From Echinarachnius parma (lineage: Eukaryota > Echinodermata > Echinoidea > Clypeasteroida > Echinarachniidae), in NCBI GenBank assembly GCA_037951105.1, contig JBAMJV010008344.1, positions 21,866-85,865 of the forward strand: a stretch of 64,000 nucleotides of DNA, in the 5' to 3' direction. Below the pieces are notes generated by a model. The model was given only the letters and a program-made list of their open reading frames with translations. It ran no database searches and was not told the origin of the DNA. The translations under genes and the position numbers were made by a program. Of the stretch, positions 52,451-63,300 are shown piece by piece. Numbering within the stretch: position 1 is the first letter of the stretch; every line of letters begins with the position of its first letter.

Positions 52451-53365
52451 TGTTGAACCGGCAACAGTGTACGAATGGCTGGTATTGTTATGTTATCTCC
52501 AGCGCCTTTGCTAGGCATCAGCATTCGGCGTTACATGGCGCGCGCGCATGGACCATATTTTTGTACACGTAGTTTGCGCGATATTTGACTGTGGGCAATG
52601 CCACTTCGCTTTTGCAAGGGTGGAGGGATATAATATATTTCCTAATGTAATGCGGTCTAACAGCTGACTGAACCACGTATTATGCATGTGAAGTATACAC
52701 AAGAGGTACTACTACTAGTAAAAATCATAGATCCGGTTCGTGTTTTGAATCAAGAAACTCGATCAATTTCGACATCGGTAAATCATTTTTTGCCGCATTT
52801 TCGCAGTGAACTTTGCTGAAATATCGAATTTTAGAGCAATCGGAAGTATTCCGCAGTTTGGAAAATTGTATTTTTGGAAGATTCAGGTGTTTTTACGATA
52901 TAATCTAGGAAGTTTTTTCTGCCTCAAGCAGTCTCTCACAAATTCGTTTTATCGCACAAACCAAGGGTTGTGGGGCCATGATTTGGTGAATTTAGCCCTC
53001 GTTCGCCGCTACGATACGCCGCCGCGTGTGCTGCATGCGCTATGCCGCGCGATCGGGTATTAAAATTGCTAGCGACAGCGGTGGGCTCTGGCGGTTGGGC
53101 ACGCACGCGAAATGTAAGCTCACAGCACAGTGCACCATAAAACGAATGGCGAAAATGGTGACACAACAAATGGATTAAATACCATATTTTGGGCAAATAT
53201 CACTTATCAGTTGTTTTTTTTATTTCAAAGGGCATAATGATTTACATTAGGTAAGTCCCAACCCATTGAATATCATTTGCATTATTTTCGTGCAATTTTA
53301 ATTTTCATTTGGTTAAAACTTATGCCTACATTTGCATATATTGCGTGTAAATGGTTCACCTGAGC
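52450..53365. other. No feature recognised
   Basis: Mixed composition, with a moderately GC-rich patch near 52980-53110 (CGCCGCTACGATACGCCGCC). This could belong to an upstream regulatory or first-exon region of the minus-strand gene, but nothing specific supports that. Confidence 0.3.
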
Positions 53366-53369
53366 AGTT

Positions 53370-55631
53370 AGATCGACAAATCTATCGCTTTCATGGCCTT
53401 TTTGACATTATTATTGTTATTTTCACTGTCGGCATTCTAGCGATAGACGCTACCCATACACGGTGCCTTAAAGTCATATATGGGTCATTCTTCGATAAGT
53501 GTATAGTTTTGCGTCCCGCTACTTTGGTGTCGCATAGAAAAAGAATTAAAGCTTTTTTGTTGTTATCTCTTTGTGTTGACTTACAAGTAAGTAAAAAATC
53601 AACTAATACAAAAAAAGTAAAGTGATAACTCTTATACTTTTTTTTATATTATTTTTTTTAATGTTCCACCCCCCTCAAAATCGCATGTCACGATGGCATC
53701 ATGTAAACATATCATAATATAGCATTTCAAAAAAGATGCATATTTTTTGTCCTAATATACCTTAATAAATTCAATTTTATGAGTTGACTAAGAATACCAA
53801 GATTAAATACGCACACATGCAACGATTAAAAAAAAAAAAAAAAAAAAGGAATCTGTTTTGTGTGTCCCGATATTTTGCGTCATCTCCGTCACGCATTTTG
53901 AGTCCGTCATCTACGGTACAAAAATATGCTAAATTTGAGTGATCGTGGTGGCAACATGTCGGGTGACTAGGTAGTAGAAAGAAGAGACACGTTTTTCCCC
54001 CGGTCTACAGGTAAGTAACATTGTTTTTTTGAGATCTTTGTCAAAAACCAGGTCCGTACCTTTATTAAGCGTCATCTCCGAACGCTTGATATTAGCTAGA
54101 TAAAGATATTAGATTGAATTTCTAATCATTTGTATGAATGTGCCCGCGGAACAACTATACAACACTATCGCTTATTTGTATTGCATACATTGCTATAAGC
54201 TATCAGCGAATTAAATGTGTCTGAATGTCATCTCCGTCACGCATCATCTCCGTCACGTTTTTTTCGTGACGGAGATGATGATTATCATCTCTGAACGATT
54301 GATATTAGCTAGATAAAGATGTTAGATTAAATTTCTAATCATTTGTATGAATGTCCCCACGGAACAACCATACATCACTATCGCTCATTTGTATTAAATA
54401 CATTGCCATTAGCTATCGGCGCTTTAAATGTGTCTGATAGTCATCTCCGTCACGCGTCATCTCCGTCACGGCTCTTTTGTGACTGAGATGATGAGTTTTA
54501 GTTGGATTGTCAACTCAGTTAATTGACACACAATGTTGTTCAAAATTGACAAATATTCTATGACAAAGCTTAGTTTGCATGAATTTTAGATTATTATATA
54601 ACATGTGATTATAATGTATTCTTAAACATGTTAAATACACGCTTCAGTCATTTCCGTCACGCTTCAGTCATCTCCGTCACGCTGAGTTCAAATGCATAAA
54701 TTTCAACAAAGATTAAACTCTGGTAAAAAATATTTGTATTTTTAGCGATCTATTTACTCATAATCATGTACCTCTCTTCATCCTAATTTCCTGAGAAAAT
54801 TTCATCACACTGATTGAAAGCAAAACTATTTGGCAAAATTCACTATTTATTCAGCAAGTATAAATGGTGGCTCTAGAGAAAACAAATGTGATTATGGTTG
54901 ACCAATGTTTTTTTTTCTTTTCACAGTCACCCTTTCTTTCCAAACAAAGATTGAATAAGAAGTGAATTATGTTCTTCAGTTAAAATGCGACGATCTAGTT
55001 GTGCAAAAATGTTGTGACGGAGATGACGCATTAACAGTGTACATGTTAATAAAACCCCCCAAAATATTACATAGCCCCATTAAAGATCGCGCCAAACAAT
55101 ATTTCCCTAATCTACAGATGTTAACATATATTAAACACACAGAAAGAAAGTGGAGAAACAGAACGCCTCTGTATAGCAGCTTTGCGGCGCGCGCGCTGTA
55201 CCGTACCTAGCTGCCTAAGTTTCTGAAAAAGTGTTCGCGCATACGGATGCACATTATATTTTTTTTGGCAGTTTGAACAAAAAGTACCGCGAAAGACCGA
55301 AGAAGAGTCATGGAAAATCGTGGAAAATCTGACAAATCGCCGTAATTATAGAATGACATGTATAGCGACACACGAGATTGGTGAGTTAAAGTATTATACT
55401 TATAGCAGCCCTAAATGTATTGATAGGGCTACAAATGTCGCTCAAAGTGTGAGAATGTGGTGTTTTATGTGCAAAAAAAAAATTTTTCCGTAAGTAACTT
55501 TTACTGTAGAGCTACGGTGTTCTTGCCTCTTAAGGCACCGTGTATGGGTAGCGTCTATCGCTAGAATGCCGACAGTGAAAATAACAATAATAATGTCAAA
55601 AAGGCCATGAAAGCGATAGATTTGTCGATCT
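53370..55631. mobile_element. Inverted-arm unit with identical 102-bp arms
   Basis: 53370-53471 and 55531-55631 are inverted and, as far as I can align by eye, identical (AGATCGACAAATCTATCGCT ... ACACGGTGCCTTAA). It encloses the element at 53876-55030. The same 35-residue peptide read from both arms is a by-product. Confidence 0.65.
53876..55030. mobile_element. 1.15-kb inverted-repeat element with scattered CATCTCCGTCACG motif
   Basis: 17-bp ends TGCGTCATCTCCGTCAC (53876) and its complement (55014-55030). The motif (G)TCATCTCCGTCACG recurs at least eight times inside in both orientations, including a tight cluster at 54229-54290 and another at 54440-54490. Otherwise AT-rich with two diverged copies of GCTAGATAAAGATRTTAGAT. 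No coding. Confidence 0.75.
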
Positions 55632-55696
55632 ACTATTTTACAAGCCATCAACTATGGAATACGTGCCAAAGTACGTTGTATTCTGTAGTTCCTTTA

Positions 55697-56340
55697 AAGA
55701 TGAATTACAGTTTTGGGAAAGAAGCCGAATACATCTATATTGATCATTATTGTTGAATAGGTATTGAAATAGGGCTTGTGCGGTAAAATCAGAACCTAGG
55801 CTAAGGGCCTAAGCATCGTTAAATACAGAAATATCGGAAGAAATCCAATATCCGCCTGTGAAATTTATAAATCCACCGCCAGTTCGGACCTGTCCACGCT
55901 GCTAGCGCTGGGGGAGATATCGACAAGCTATCGTATAGCGCGACACCTCGTGTACACCTCGTGGTCGTAATACACGTAGCGAATGAGCGATTCCGAGTTG
56001 GCGAACTCTATCTGCAGCAGATCAAGTTATAATTTTGCAAATATATCAATTAGTAGGCGGTTTCTTGGCCAAATTTGGATAATCCTATATTAGTAGTGTA
56101 AGGGTCGGAGATCCACAAACAGGAATAATGACGGTGACAAAGAATTCCGGATTAAAAAGAAACTTTATTTCGCCGACTTGGCAGAACATGTGCAAACAAG
56201 ACAACCCGGAACTCAGAGTCCCGATACCGATCATCCCGATCACGATACAGATCGCGATCAATCCCCTACAGTAGTACAATTATATTCTTTCACATTATTG
56301 GTAATAGGAGCTTCCATTTCATTTTTTTTTAGAGGGGGGC
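55697..56340 (+). repeat. Second copy of the 51120-51480 block, carrying a solo LTR
   Basis: Shared phrases include ACAGTTTTGGGAAAG, CAGAAATATCGGAA, ATTAGTAGGCGGTTTC and TATTCTTTCACAT. The copy is interrupted at 56097-56270. Confidence 0.7.
56097..56270. mobile_element. Putative solo LTR, 174 bp, 4-bp target duplication
   Basis: It starts TGTAAGGGTC and ends ATCCCCTACA, with GTAG at 56093-56096 and 56271-56274. The paralogous block at 51410 lacks it. TG...CA ends and a short direct repeat fit an LTR left by recombination; the family is unknown. No internal region remains. Confidence 0.6.
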
Positions 56341-56344
56341 GTTT

Positions 56345-57835
56345 CCAAAACTGGCCTTTAACCTTTAATGGCTGGAGCTGGCCGCCCGTGTCTGGCGTGG
56401 CTCGCCGCCCGTCGCCCCGGGCGCCGTGCGGACAGAGTTAGCTAGCTGGCTGAGCTGGAGCTAGCGCCTACGGCTACGCGTTCGGATATATCTTCAAATT
56501 CAATCATGGATTCAAATCACATGCTCACATCAAATTAAGGAAGGAAGGATTTCTCGAGTTTTCCTTTTACACTTCGAATTATATATTATTGTTTGTGTTG
56601 CTTTGTTTGTACTTACCCTACAAAATAGTTATAACTTATAACAGCCTTTTCTCTTTTACTCGTCCAGTGCTCACTCAGAGTAACTCTGAAGAATTCAGGA
56701 TCGGCGCCAGGCCAGATCTACTAGCTAGATATACGTACGTACCTACCGGAAGTCTCGCCTGTGGATGAGTCGGCCTAATTCATAGCAATGAAAAAGGTAC
56801 TCCATATAATTTACATTACAAATCAATATCAAATATACGCTTTACAGCTTTAAAAATAAATTTCAATATACACATTAAAAGATATTCTCTTTCGCTATGT
56901 CTAATGTTGAAAATGATTGTACTTTCGGCACTGCATCCATTGTAGAGTCGACTTCATACTTTGGGCAAATTTGTCTTGTGACGAGTTGTCTCGCCTCGCC
57001 ACGCCTTTAAGGGACTTTCCTAAATTTTGATGTCCGCGTAATCTAGTACTAATTGCGCGAGGCATGGGGGGGGGGGGGGGGGGTGGTCTCTAGGTAGAGT
57101 ACCGCTTATGATATAGATGGGGCGACGCACCCGGGCGGGGGAGGGGGGGGGTACTCGTGCAGGCCAGAAGCCAGGGGGGTGCGTTGGGAGCGTACGAAAC
57201 CCCCCCCCCACCCCCCCACAAAAAATAAATAAGAAAGGTCCACTTTTTCACTTTTTGACGGTCTTTGATGCGAACAAAAAATTTGACGTTGGTTTCCTCC
57301 CTCCCCACCTCCCCTATGAGAGAACTGTCAACATACTGACTCGGTTTTAGATATGTTGGGAGGCAGTCTCAGGCCTGGAAAAAAATTGGCGACGGACACC
57401 GCAACCCCCCCCCCCCCCACCCCCCCCCCCCGCACCACCTCACTGAGAGGATACCTTACACCACAAAACAATCAGTTTCCATTAAAGACGGGTATATTAT
57501 GCCGCTTCCATGACTCCCTCTTTTAACAACCGAGCCGGCCGCCCCTAGGGGTCTCGTTTTCATCAAAAAAGGCGCATCACGCTCCTAAGGGTCCCATTTT
57601 CATCAAAACAAGAACAGGGCCGCTCTTATAAAGACCCGCCCCCGCCCCCCCCCTGGGCCCCCTGGCCCTGGGCCCCCTGGGGACGTTGAGAAGACGGTCA
57701 CCCTCTACGCAATTTAGTCAATTAATAGTTGCACCAAGTTTCTCCTTGGTTGAATTGCACCATGCCTGAGTAATTACCCCGGCCACCCAGCTAGGATTTG
57801 TTCATTCTTGGGGGATGTTTTAGCTGATTTAGTGG
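56345..57835. other. No gene; GC-rich patch and G/C homopolymers
   Basis: GC-rich at 56355-56460. G-runs at 57066-57082 and C-runs at 57200-57220 and 57400-57432 make assembly uncertain. No supported exon. Confidence 0.35.
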
Positions 57836-57839
57836 CGTA

Positions 57840-58645
57840 GTTGGGTCCCGGGGGGGGGGGGGGGTCTGTCCTCATAGAAAGGGGGTATCATGCGTGACCA
57901 AGAATTCGAGTAAATAGGGTGGTTTTTTTACGATCAGGCAAGTTACTCGTAGTATCTTGATAGTGTCTCAAAATCACCAAAAATCAGGAATAAAGGGTAT
58001 CTTTTTTAGGCTGATGAGTTACGCATTTAGGGTCTCAAAAATTCAGCTTACTTGCTTAGGGTTCATTCAACACTAGAACAAGTTTTAGTCACCGTTTTGA
58101 GCTGAAATATCACCAAATCCCGGTCCAAAACTCGTCACGTTCGCTGTTCGCTGTTCCATATCGTGCTCCTGGATCGTGATCATAGGTTGGAAAACAACTT
58201 ATTTACATTATGCTTGATCAAGGGCTTCATGCAAGGGAAAGCAAAATAGTATTACTTGCTTAGGGTATCAAAAATAGTATATACTTGCTTAGGGGTTTTA
58301 AAAAATAGATTACTTGCTTAGGGTATCAAAAATAGTTTATAACTTGCTTAGGGGTTTACAAACAATTGATTACTTGCTTAGGGTATCAAAATAGTTATAA
58401 CTTGCTTAGGGGTTTACAAATAATTGATTACTTACTTAGGGTATACAAATTACCGATAATCACATACTTACTTAGGGTGTATTTTTTGCACCACGCAAAT
58501 ACTTGTTTAGGGTGCTTTTGGCAAGTCCTTGGTCACGCATGATACCCCCCTTTGGTTTATGTTCACTTGTCTCAGTTGGTCTAATTCCCATAACCCCCCT
58601 TTCTATGAGGACAGACCCCCCCCCCCCCCCCACGGGAGTTAGGTT
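57840..58645. mobile_element. Inverted-repeat element with TACTTGCTTAGGG repeats
   Basis: Arms GGTCTGTCCTCATAGAAAGG (57862) and CTTTCTATGAGGACAGACCC (near 58600-58618), plus GTATCATGCGTGACCA and complement. Inside, about 55-bp units of GATTACTTGCTTAGGGTATC alternate with AACTTGCTTAGGGGTTTAC (58240-58500). Confidence 0.7.
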
Positions 58646-58703
58646 GTGTTTGAAATACCTAAGACAGTAGGGGGGAGGGGGTGTTGAACACCCCTCTCCA
58701 TAG

Positions 58704-60205
58704 ATAGGCGCCGGAAGTGGGGGGGGTGGGGCAGGGGGCGCCGCGCCACCCAAATCCAATAAACGTTCAAAAACAATTGTATACATCCATTTTAAATTTT
58801 CGCTGCGCGCTTCGCGCGCGACGAACAGATTATTCTCAGTTTGTTGTATGGTCTGGGGCGGTGAGTAACTTTTTCTGTACCGGCACCCGTAGTTCCCGTG
58901 TATAGGCTGGCATTGCTCTGGATGCTTGTGTGACGTGCACTAAATTGCCCAATTTCAAGTAAATGCAAAATCTTCCCGTGGTGAGGGGGATATACCCCCT
59001 GCCAACACCCTTCCCTGGCTCTGGCTCTGCCCAAGCCACGTCGGTCGCTTCGCTCCCTCGGGACTCATTCTTAGTTGTAGGCTAAGTTGTTGGATCATAC
59101 GTAATGTGGCAGATAAGTATTAGTGTGTCAATTATTTGTTTTCTTCGTGAAAATATATTTAAAGGACAATAGAAATCCAGACAAATTGTAGTATGCACTA
59201 TATAGACACTAAATAGATGAGTAGTCCCTGAAAATGTGAGCACAATCGGTCAAGAATAAGAAAAACTATGGCTCTTTGAAAAAGAGCCATTTATTTCTAC
59301 GAGTGACTCAAATTGGCAACGCACTCTGCAAAGTTGTGACTACTCCCCATACATTTTGTACACAAAATTTTCTATTTTGTTCAATTTTTCTCAAAAATGA
59401 TCTTTACCCCTCGGTTGAGTTCAACATTATGTTTTTGTAGAATGCATTTATACATAACATATCATGAGTTGGGTGAATGGAAAAAGTGTGACTATGAAGA
59501 AAACTGTAAAAATTGGAACATTTGTGTACAAAACATATGGGGAGTAGTCCACACACTTATCAGAGTGCGTTGCTCAAATTTGATGTCCCCTAGGAATTAT
59601 CATGGACATCTTCATAGAGCCATAGTTTTCTTGTTTCTTGCCCGATTATACTCTACTTTCAGAGATTAATCCTCCTAATCTCTTCAAGTCTATGAAAGCA
59701 ACATTTTGCTTGGGTTTCACTTGTCCTTTAAAATTATGGTCGATCAAATCATAACACGCTATCCCAGATACAATTTTAATCTTAAGCCCGAATTCCTATC
59801 TATATTTACCAGATTGCACCATTTCAAGTATATAAATGCATAATCATCCCCATGGGAGGGGATACCCCCTCCCAAACCCTCCCCCTCTGGCTCTGCCCCA
59901 GCCCTCCGGTCGCTTCGCTCCCTCAATACACATTCTTGACTGTAGGCTATGTTGTTGGATCATACATAATGTGGCATATTATTAGTGTGTCAATTATTTG
60001 TTTTCTTCGTGAAAAATATATTTAAACATTTCTGGTCGATCAAATCATAACACGCTTTCACAGATACAGTTAATCTATATAAGCCCGATTTTCAGATCTA
60101 GGATGATGCACCAGATTGCACAATTTTAAATCCAAAAATGCAAAAGCTCCCTAACGTGGGAGGTGGACACCCCCTCCACACCCTCCACCTCCGCTCAGTC
60201 ACTTC
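58704..60205 (-). mobile_element. hAT-like element copy (same family as 61386-62837), inverted and split
   Basis: It begins TAGGCGCCGGAAGTGGGGGG and contains inverted copies of the about 185-bp units (GAGGGAGCGAAGCGACCGA as its complement) near 58970-59090, 59860-59960 and 60160-60215. A TTAA MITE sits inside at 59163-59727. The far terminus is missing where LINE sequence starts. Confidence 0.65.
59163..59727. mobile_element. TTAA-inserting MITE family Q (AGGACAATAG)
   Basis: TTAA at 59159-59162 and 59728-59731; ends AGGACAA and TTGTCCT, with long inner arms (TACTCCCCATACATTTTGTA and complement) giving a foldback centred near 59400. The neighbouring repeat unit at about 60020 reads ATATATTTAAACATTTCTGG uninterrupted, the empty site. 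Confidence 0.8.
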
Positions 60206-61303
60206 GCTCCCTCATGCACATATTTGTAACTCTCTCTGTAACTGGAGTATTTCCTTCTTTTTTAAAGCTTGCTAAAGTTGTCCCTGTTCATAAAAAAGAC
60301 AAATGTTATGAATGTATGTAATAATAGACACAATTTCAAATTTTGTCAAGTTTTTCAAATATATTAGAGAGAGTTGTTTATGGGTTGCTCAATCCAGACC
60401 AGTATGGTTTTCGTAAAGCGCATTCAACTGACCTTGCCTTGCTAAAGTTTTATGACCGTGTGTCACAAGCCCTTGCTGATCGCAGCACTGTGGTCGGAGT
60501 ATTTATGATTTGAGTAAAGCTTTTTGACACTCTCGACCATTCAATCTTGTTGTGTAAATTGGAGCATTATGGAGTGAGGGTATCGCTCTGAAATGGTTTT
60601 CTAGTTATTAATTAATAGAGGCAGTATACGTATTTATAACTCTGTAAATTCTGATATTCTTGCTTTAAAATGTGGTGTCCCTCAAGGTTCTATTCTAGGG
60701 CCACTGTTGTTTCTTATTTATGTTAATGATATATGTAATGCATCTACGGCCTTACAATATATATTAATTGAGCATGATACAAGCATTTTCCTTTCTCATC
60801 GTGATATTCATACAGTCGAGACTAAAATTAATACTGAGCTTCCTAAGTTAACACAATGGTTTCGAAGTAATATGTTAGCATCTAAATGTATCAAAAACGA
60901 ACTATATTCATTTTAAAGGAAGAAAGATTTGTGATGAGCAACAATTGGTTGTTAGATTGAATGGTGTTGTATTGGAGAGAAAGGCATGTATATACTATAA
61001 GTTCCTTGGTGTTCATATTAATGAGAAGCTAGACTGGGATGACCACCGGAATAGTATAATGACTCCGATTTCTCGGAGTATTGGGATTTTATATAGAGTA
61101 AGATATCTTGTGTCTGACAGAATATTATTAATGATTTATAATTCCTTGATTTTGCCTTATATTTCGTATTGTAGTATTCTGTGGGCTGTGTCAAAGAATA
61201 TAACAGATCACATTCACTTGTTACAGAAAAAGGCTTATAAGAATTTGTGCTGGAGTTGGTTATCGTGAGCACACAGATCCGTTGTTTGTTAGATTTAAAT
61301 GTC
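60206..61303 (+). pseudogene. LINE reverse transcriptase, 5'-truncated and inactivated (first part)
   Basis: Non-LTR retrotransposon RT of the CR1/jockey type, continued at 63301. Recognisable by eye over several frames: KLAKVVPVHKKDK, QYGFRKAHSTDLALLKF, LSKAF then DTLDHSILL, GVPQGSILGPLLFLIYVND, and FLGVHINEKLDWDDH. The catalytic FADD box is altered to IEHD. Stops and frameshifts (near 60510, 60560, 60915) break it. There is no endonuclease domain; sequence left of 60206 is another repeat, so the copy is 5'-truncated. Confidence 0.85.
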
Positions 61304-61307
61304 TTAA

Positions 61308-63296
61308 AGGGATAGTTGAGTTCTGGTAAGGAGAGTACAGTTTTAGTGAAACTGAATTTTAGTAACCAAAACCTGCATCATTACACAGGCGCGCCGGAAG
61401 CAGTTTTGGATTGGGGGGCAAAACCCGAAGGGGGCTCACGATTTATGTGTTTAGGGGCTCATGCCCGACCACACTTACAGGGTTGGCAACCCCCCCCCCC
61501 CCCCCCCCTCCCACGGTCAAGGGAGCTTTTGCATTTTTGGACTTGAAATTGTGCAATCTGGTGCATAAAAAACATGATCCAACAACATAGCTTACAGCCA
61601 AAAATAGTCCCGAGGAGCGAAGCGACCGAGGGCTGTGGAAGAGCCAGAGGGGGGAGGGTTTGGGAGGGGGTATGCCCCTCCCACGGGGAAGATTTTGCAT
61701 TTTTATACTTGAAATGGTGCAATCTGGGGCATAAAAACATAAACCATATGCCACATTTGTATGATCCAACATCATAGCTTACAGCTAAAAATGAGTCCTG
61801 AGGGAGCGAAGCGACCAAGGGCTGGGGCAGAGCCAGAGGGGAGGGTTTGGGAGGGGTATCCCCTTCCACGGGGAAGATTTTGCATTTTTATACTTGAAAT
61901 GATGCAATCTGGGGCATAAAAACATAAACCATATGCCACATTTGTATGATCCAACATCATAGCTTACAGCTTAAAATGAGTCATGAGGGAGCGTAGCGAC
62001 CGAGGGCTGGGGCAGAGCCAGAGGGGGAGGGTTTGAGAGGGGGTATCCCCCTCCCACGGGAAGATTGTGCATTTTTATACTTAAAATGGTGCAATCTGGG
62101 GAATAAAAACATTAACCATATGCCACATTATATATGATCTTTACAACATAGCTTACAGCCAAGAATGAGTCCCGAGGTAGCGAAGTGACCGAGGGCTGGG
62201 GCAGAGCCAGGGGGTTGGGAGGGGGTATCCCCCTCCCACGGGGAAGATTTGGCCTATATATACTTGAAATGGTGCAATATGGTGCATAAAAACATAAACC
62301 ATATGCCACATTTGTATGATCCAACATCATAGCTTACAACTAAAAATGAGTCCGAGGGAGCGAAGCGACCGAGGGCTGGGGCAGAGCAGAGGAGAAGGGT
62401 TTGGGAGGGGGTATCCCCCTCCCACGGGAAAGATTTTGCATATCACACAATGTTGCACATCACACAAACAGCAGAGCAATAACAGCCTACACAGGAAGTA
62501 CGTGGACTGGTACAGAAAAACCCACCCCAGACGTACCAAATGCAAGTTACACAACAAACTGAGATTATCTCAAATATCTCAATTGTTTTGTGCGCAAAGC
62601 GCGCAGCGAAAATTTTAAATGGATGAATATCTCAGTTTTTAAACGTTAGAATTAACAAGTATTGGCTGATACATTTAATTTGTTCTTTTCCTTTTTCTTT
62701 TCTTTCTTTCTTTTTTCTTCCTTTTTTTGAGGGGGGGGGGGGCTTTTTGGGGGGGCAAAAACGCGTTTTGCCCCCCCACTTTTTGGATTGGGGGGCGCGG
62801 CGCCCCCCTCCTGCCCCCCCCACTTCCGGCGCCTATGTCATTACATTACAAACTAATAGTTATAACTAGAAAGGAACACAAAATTACAAATGACGTAGTA
62901 AAGATCATGTTATCATTAAAAAAGAGCCGTTAAAACGTAAGAGGGCGCTCTCTAAACACTCATCGGTTTCAACCATTTTGAATAAAATATTGTGCATGTG
63001 ATGCTTTGTTGAAATAGTGATTAGATAGAGAAATAACCAACAACTATTTAAATACCTATTTTGTAACTTTTTGAAAAGAGGAAGCATTTTTTCGAATTTT
63101 TAACGGCTGGTTCAAAATTATTACAAATTGTTATATTTATGGATATTTCAGCCGTTTCTGAACCGATTTTGATCAAACAAAGATGATTTTATTGTTTAAA
63201 TATTATGCTCTTTCAAATTTTACACTAAGTTTTTCATTACCTCACAAACCAATTAAGTAGTCTAGCGCCCTCTCTACTCAAAACTCAACTTTCCCT
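61308..63296. mobile_element. TTAA-inserting MITE family U in a LINE, itself split
   Basis: TTAA at 61304-61307 and 63297-63300 interrupts the LINE codons for RFKCLK and VGEINFLQTSLF. Removing the segment with one TTAA restores a continuous frame. Ends AGGGATAGTTGAGTTCTGG and AACTCAACTTTCCCT match 29586-30133. A hAT-like element occupies 61386-62837. Confidence 0.88.
61386..62837. mobile_element. hAT-like element with 8-bp target duplication and about 185-bp internal repeats
   Basis: Ends CAGGCGCGCCGGAAG and CTTCCGGCGCCTATG, flanked by TCATTACA at 61378-61385 and 62838-62845. Internally five units of about 185 bp share GAGGGAGCGAAGCGACCGAG, GGGGCAGAGCCAGAGG and GCATAAAAACATAAACCATA. G/C homopolymers lie near both ends. 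No transposase is seen; open frames on either strand follow the repeats. Confidence 0.82.
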
Positions 63297-63300
63297 TTAA

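Noticed and set aside
53332..53625. 97-codon frame sharing 35 residues with a frame at 55442-55651
   Set aside because: Sharing is explained by the inverted DNA arms; no domain and no splice context.
60707..61268. Functional LINE reverse transcriptase
   Set aside because: The catalytic FADD is changed, stops and frameshifts are present, the 5' part is missing and an insertion splits the C-terminus.
61443..62618. Frames of 70-136 codons on both strands
   Set aside because: They follow the about 185-bp internal repeats of a hAT-like element and recur only because the DNA is repeated.
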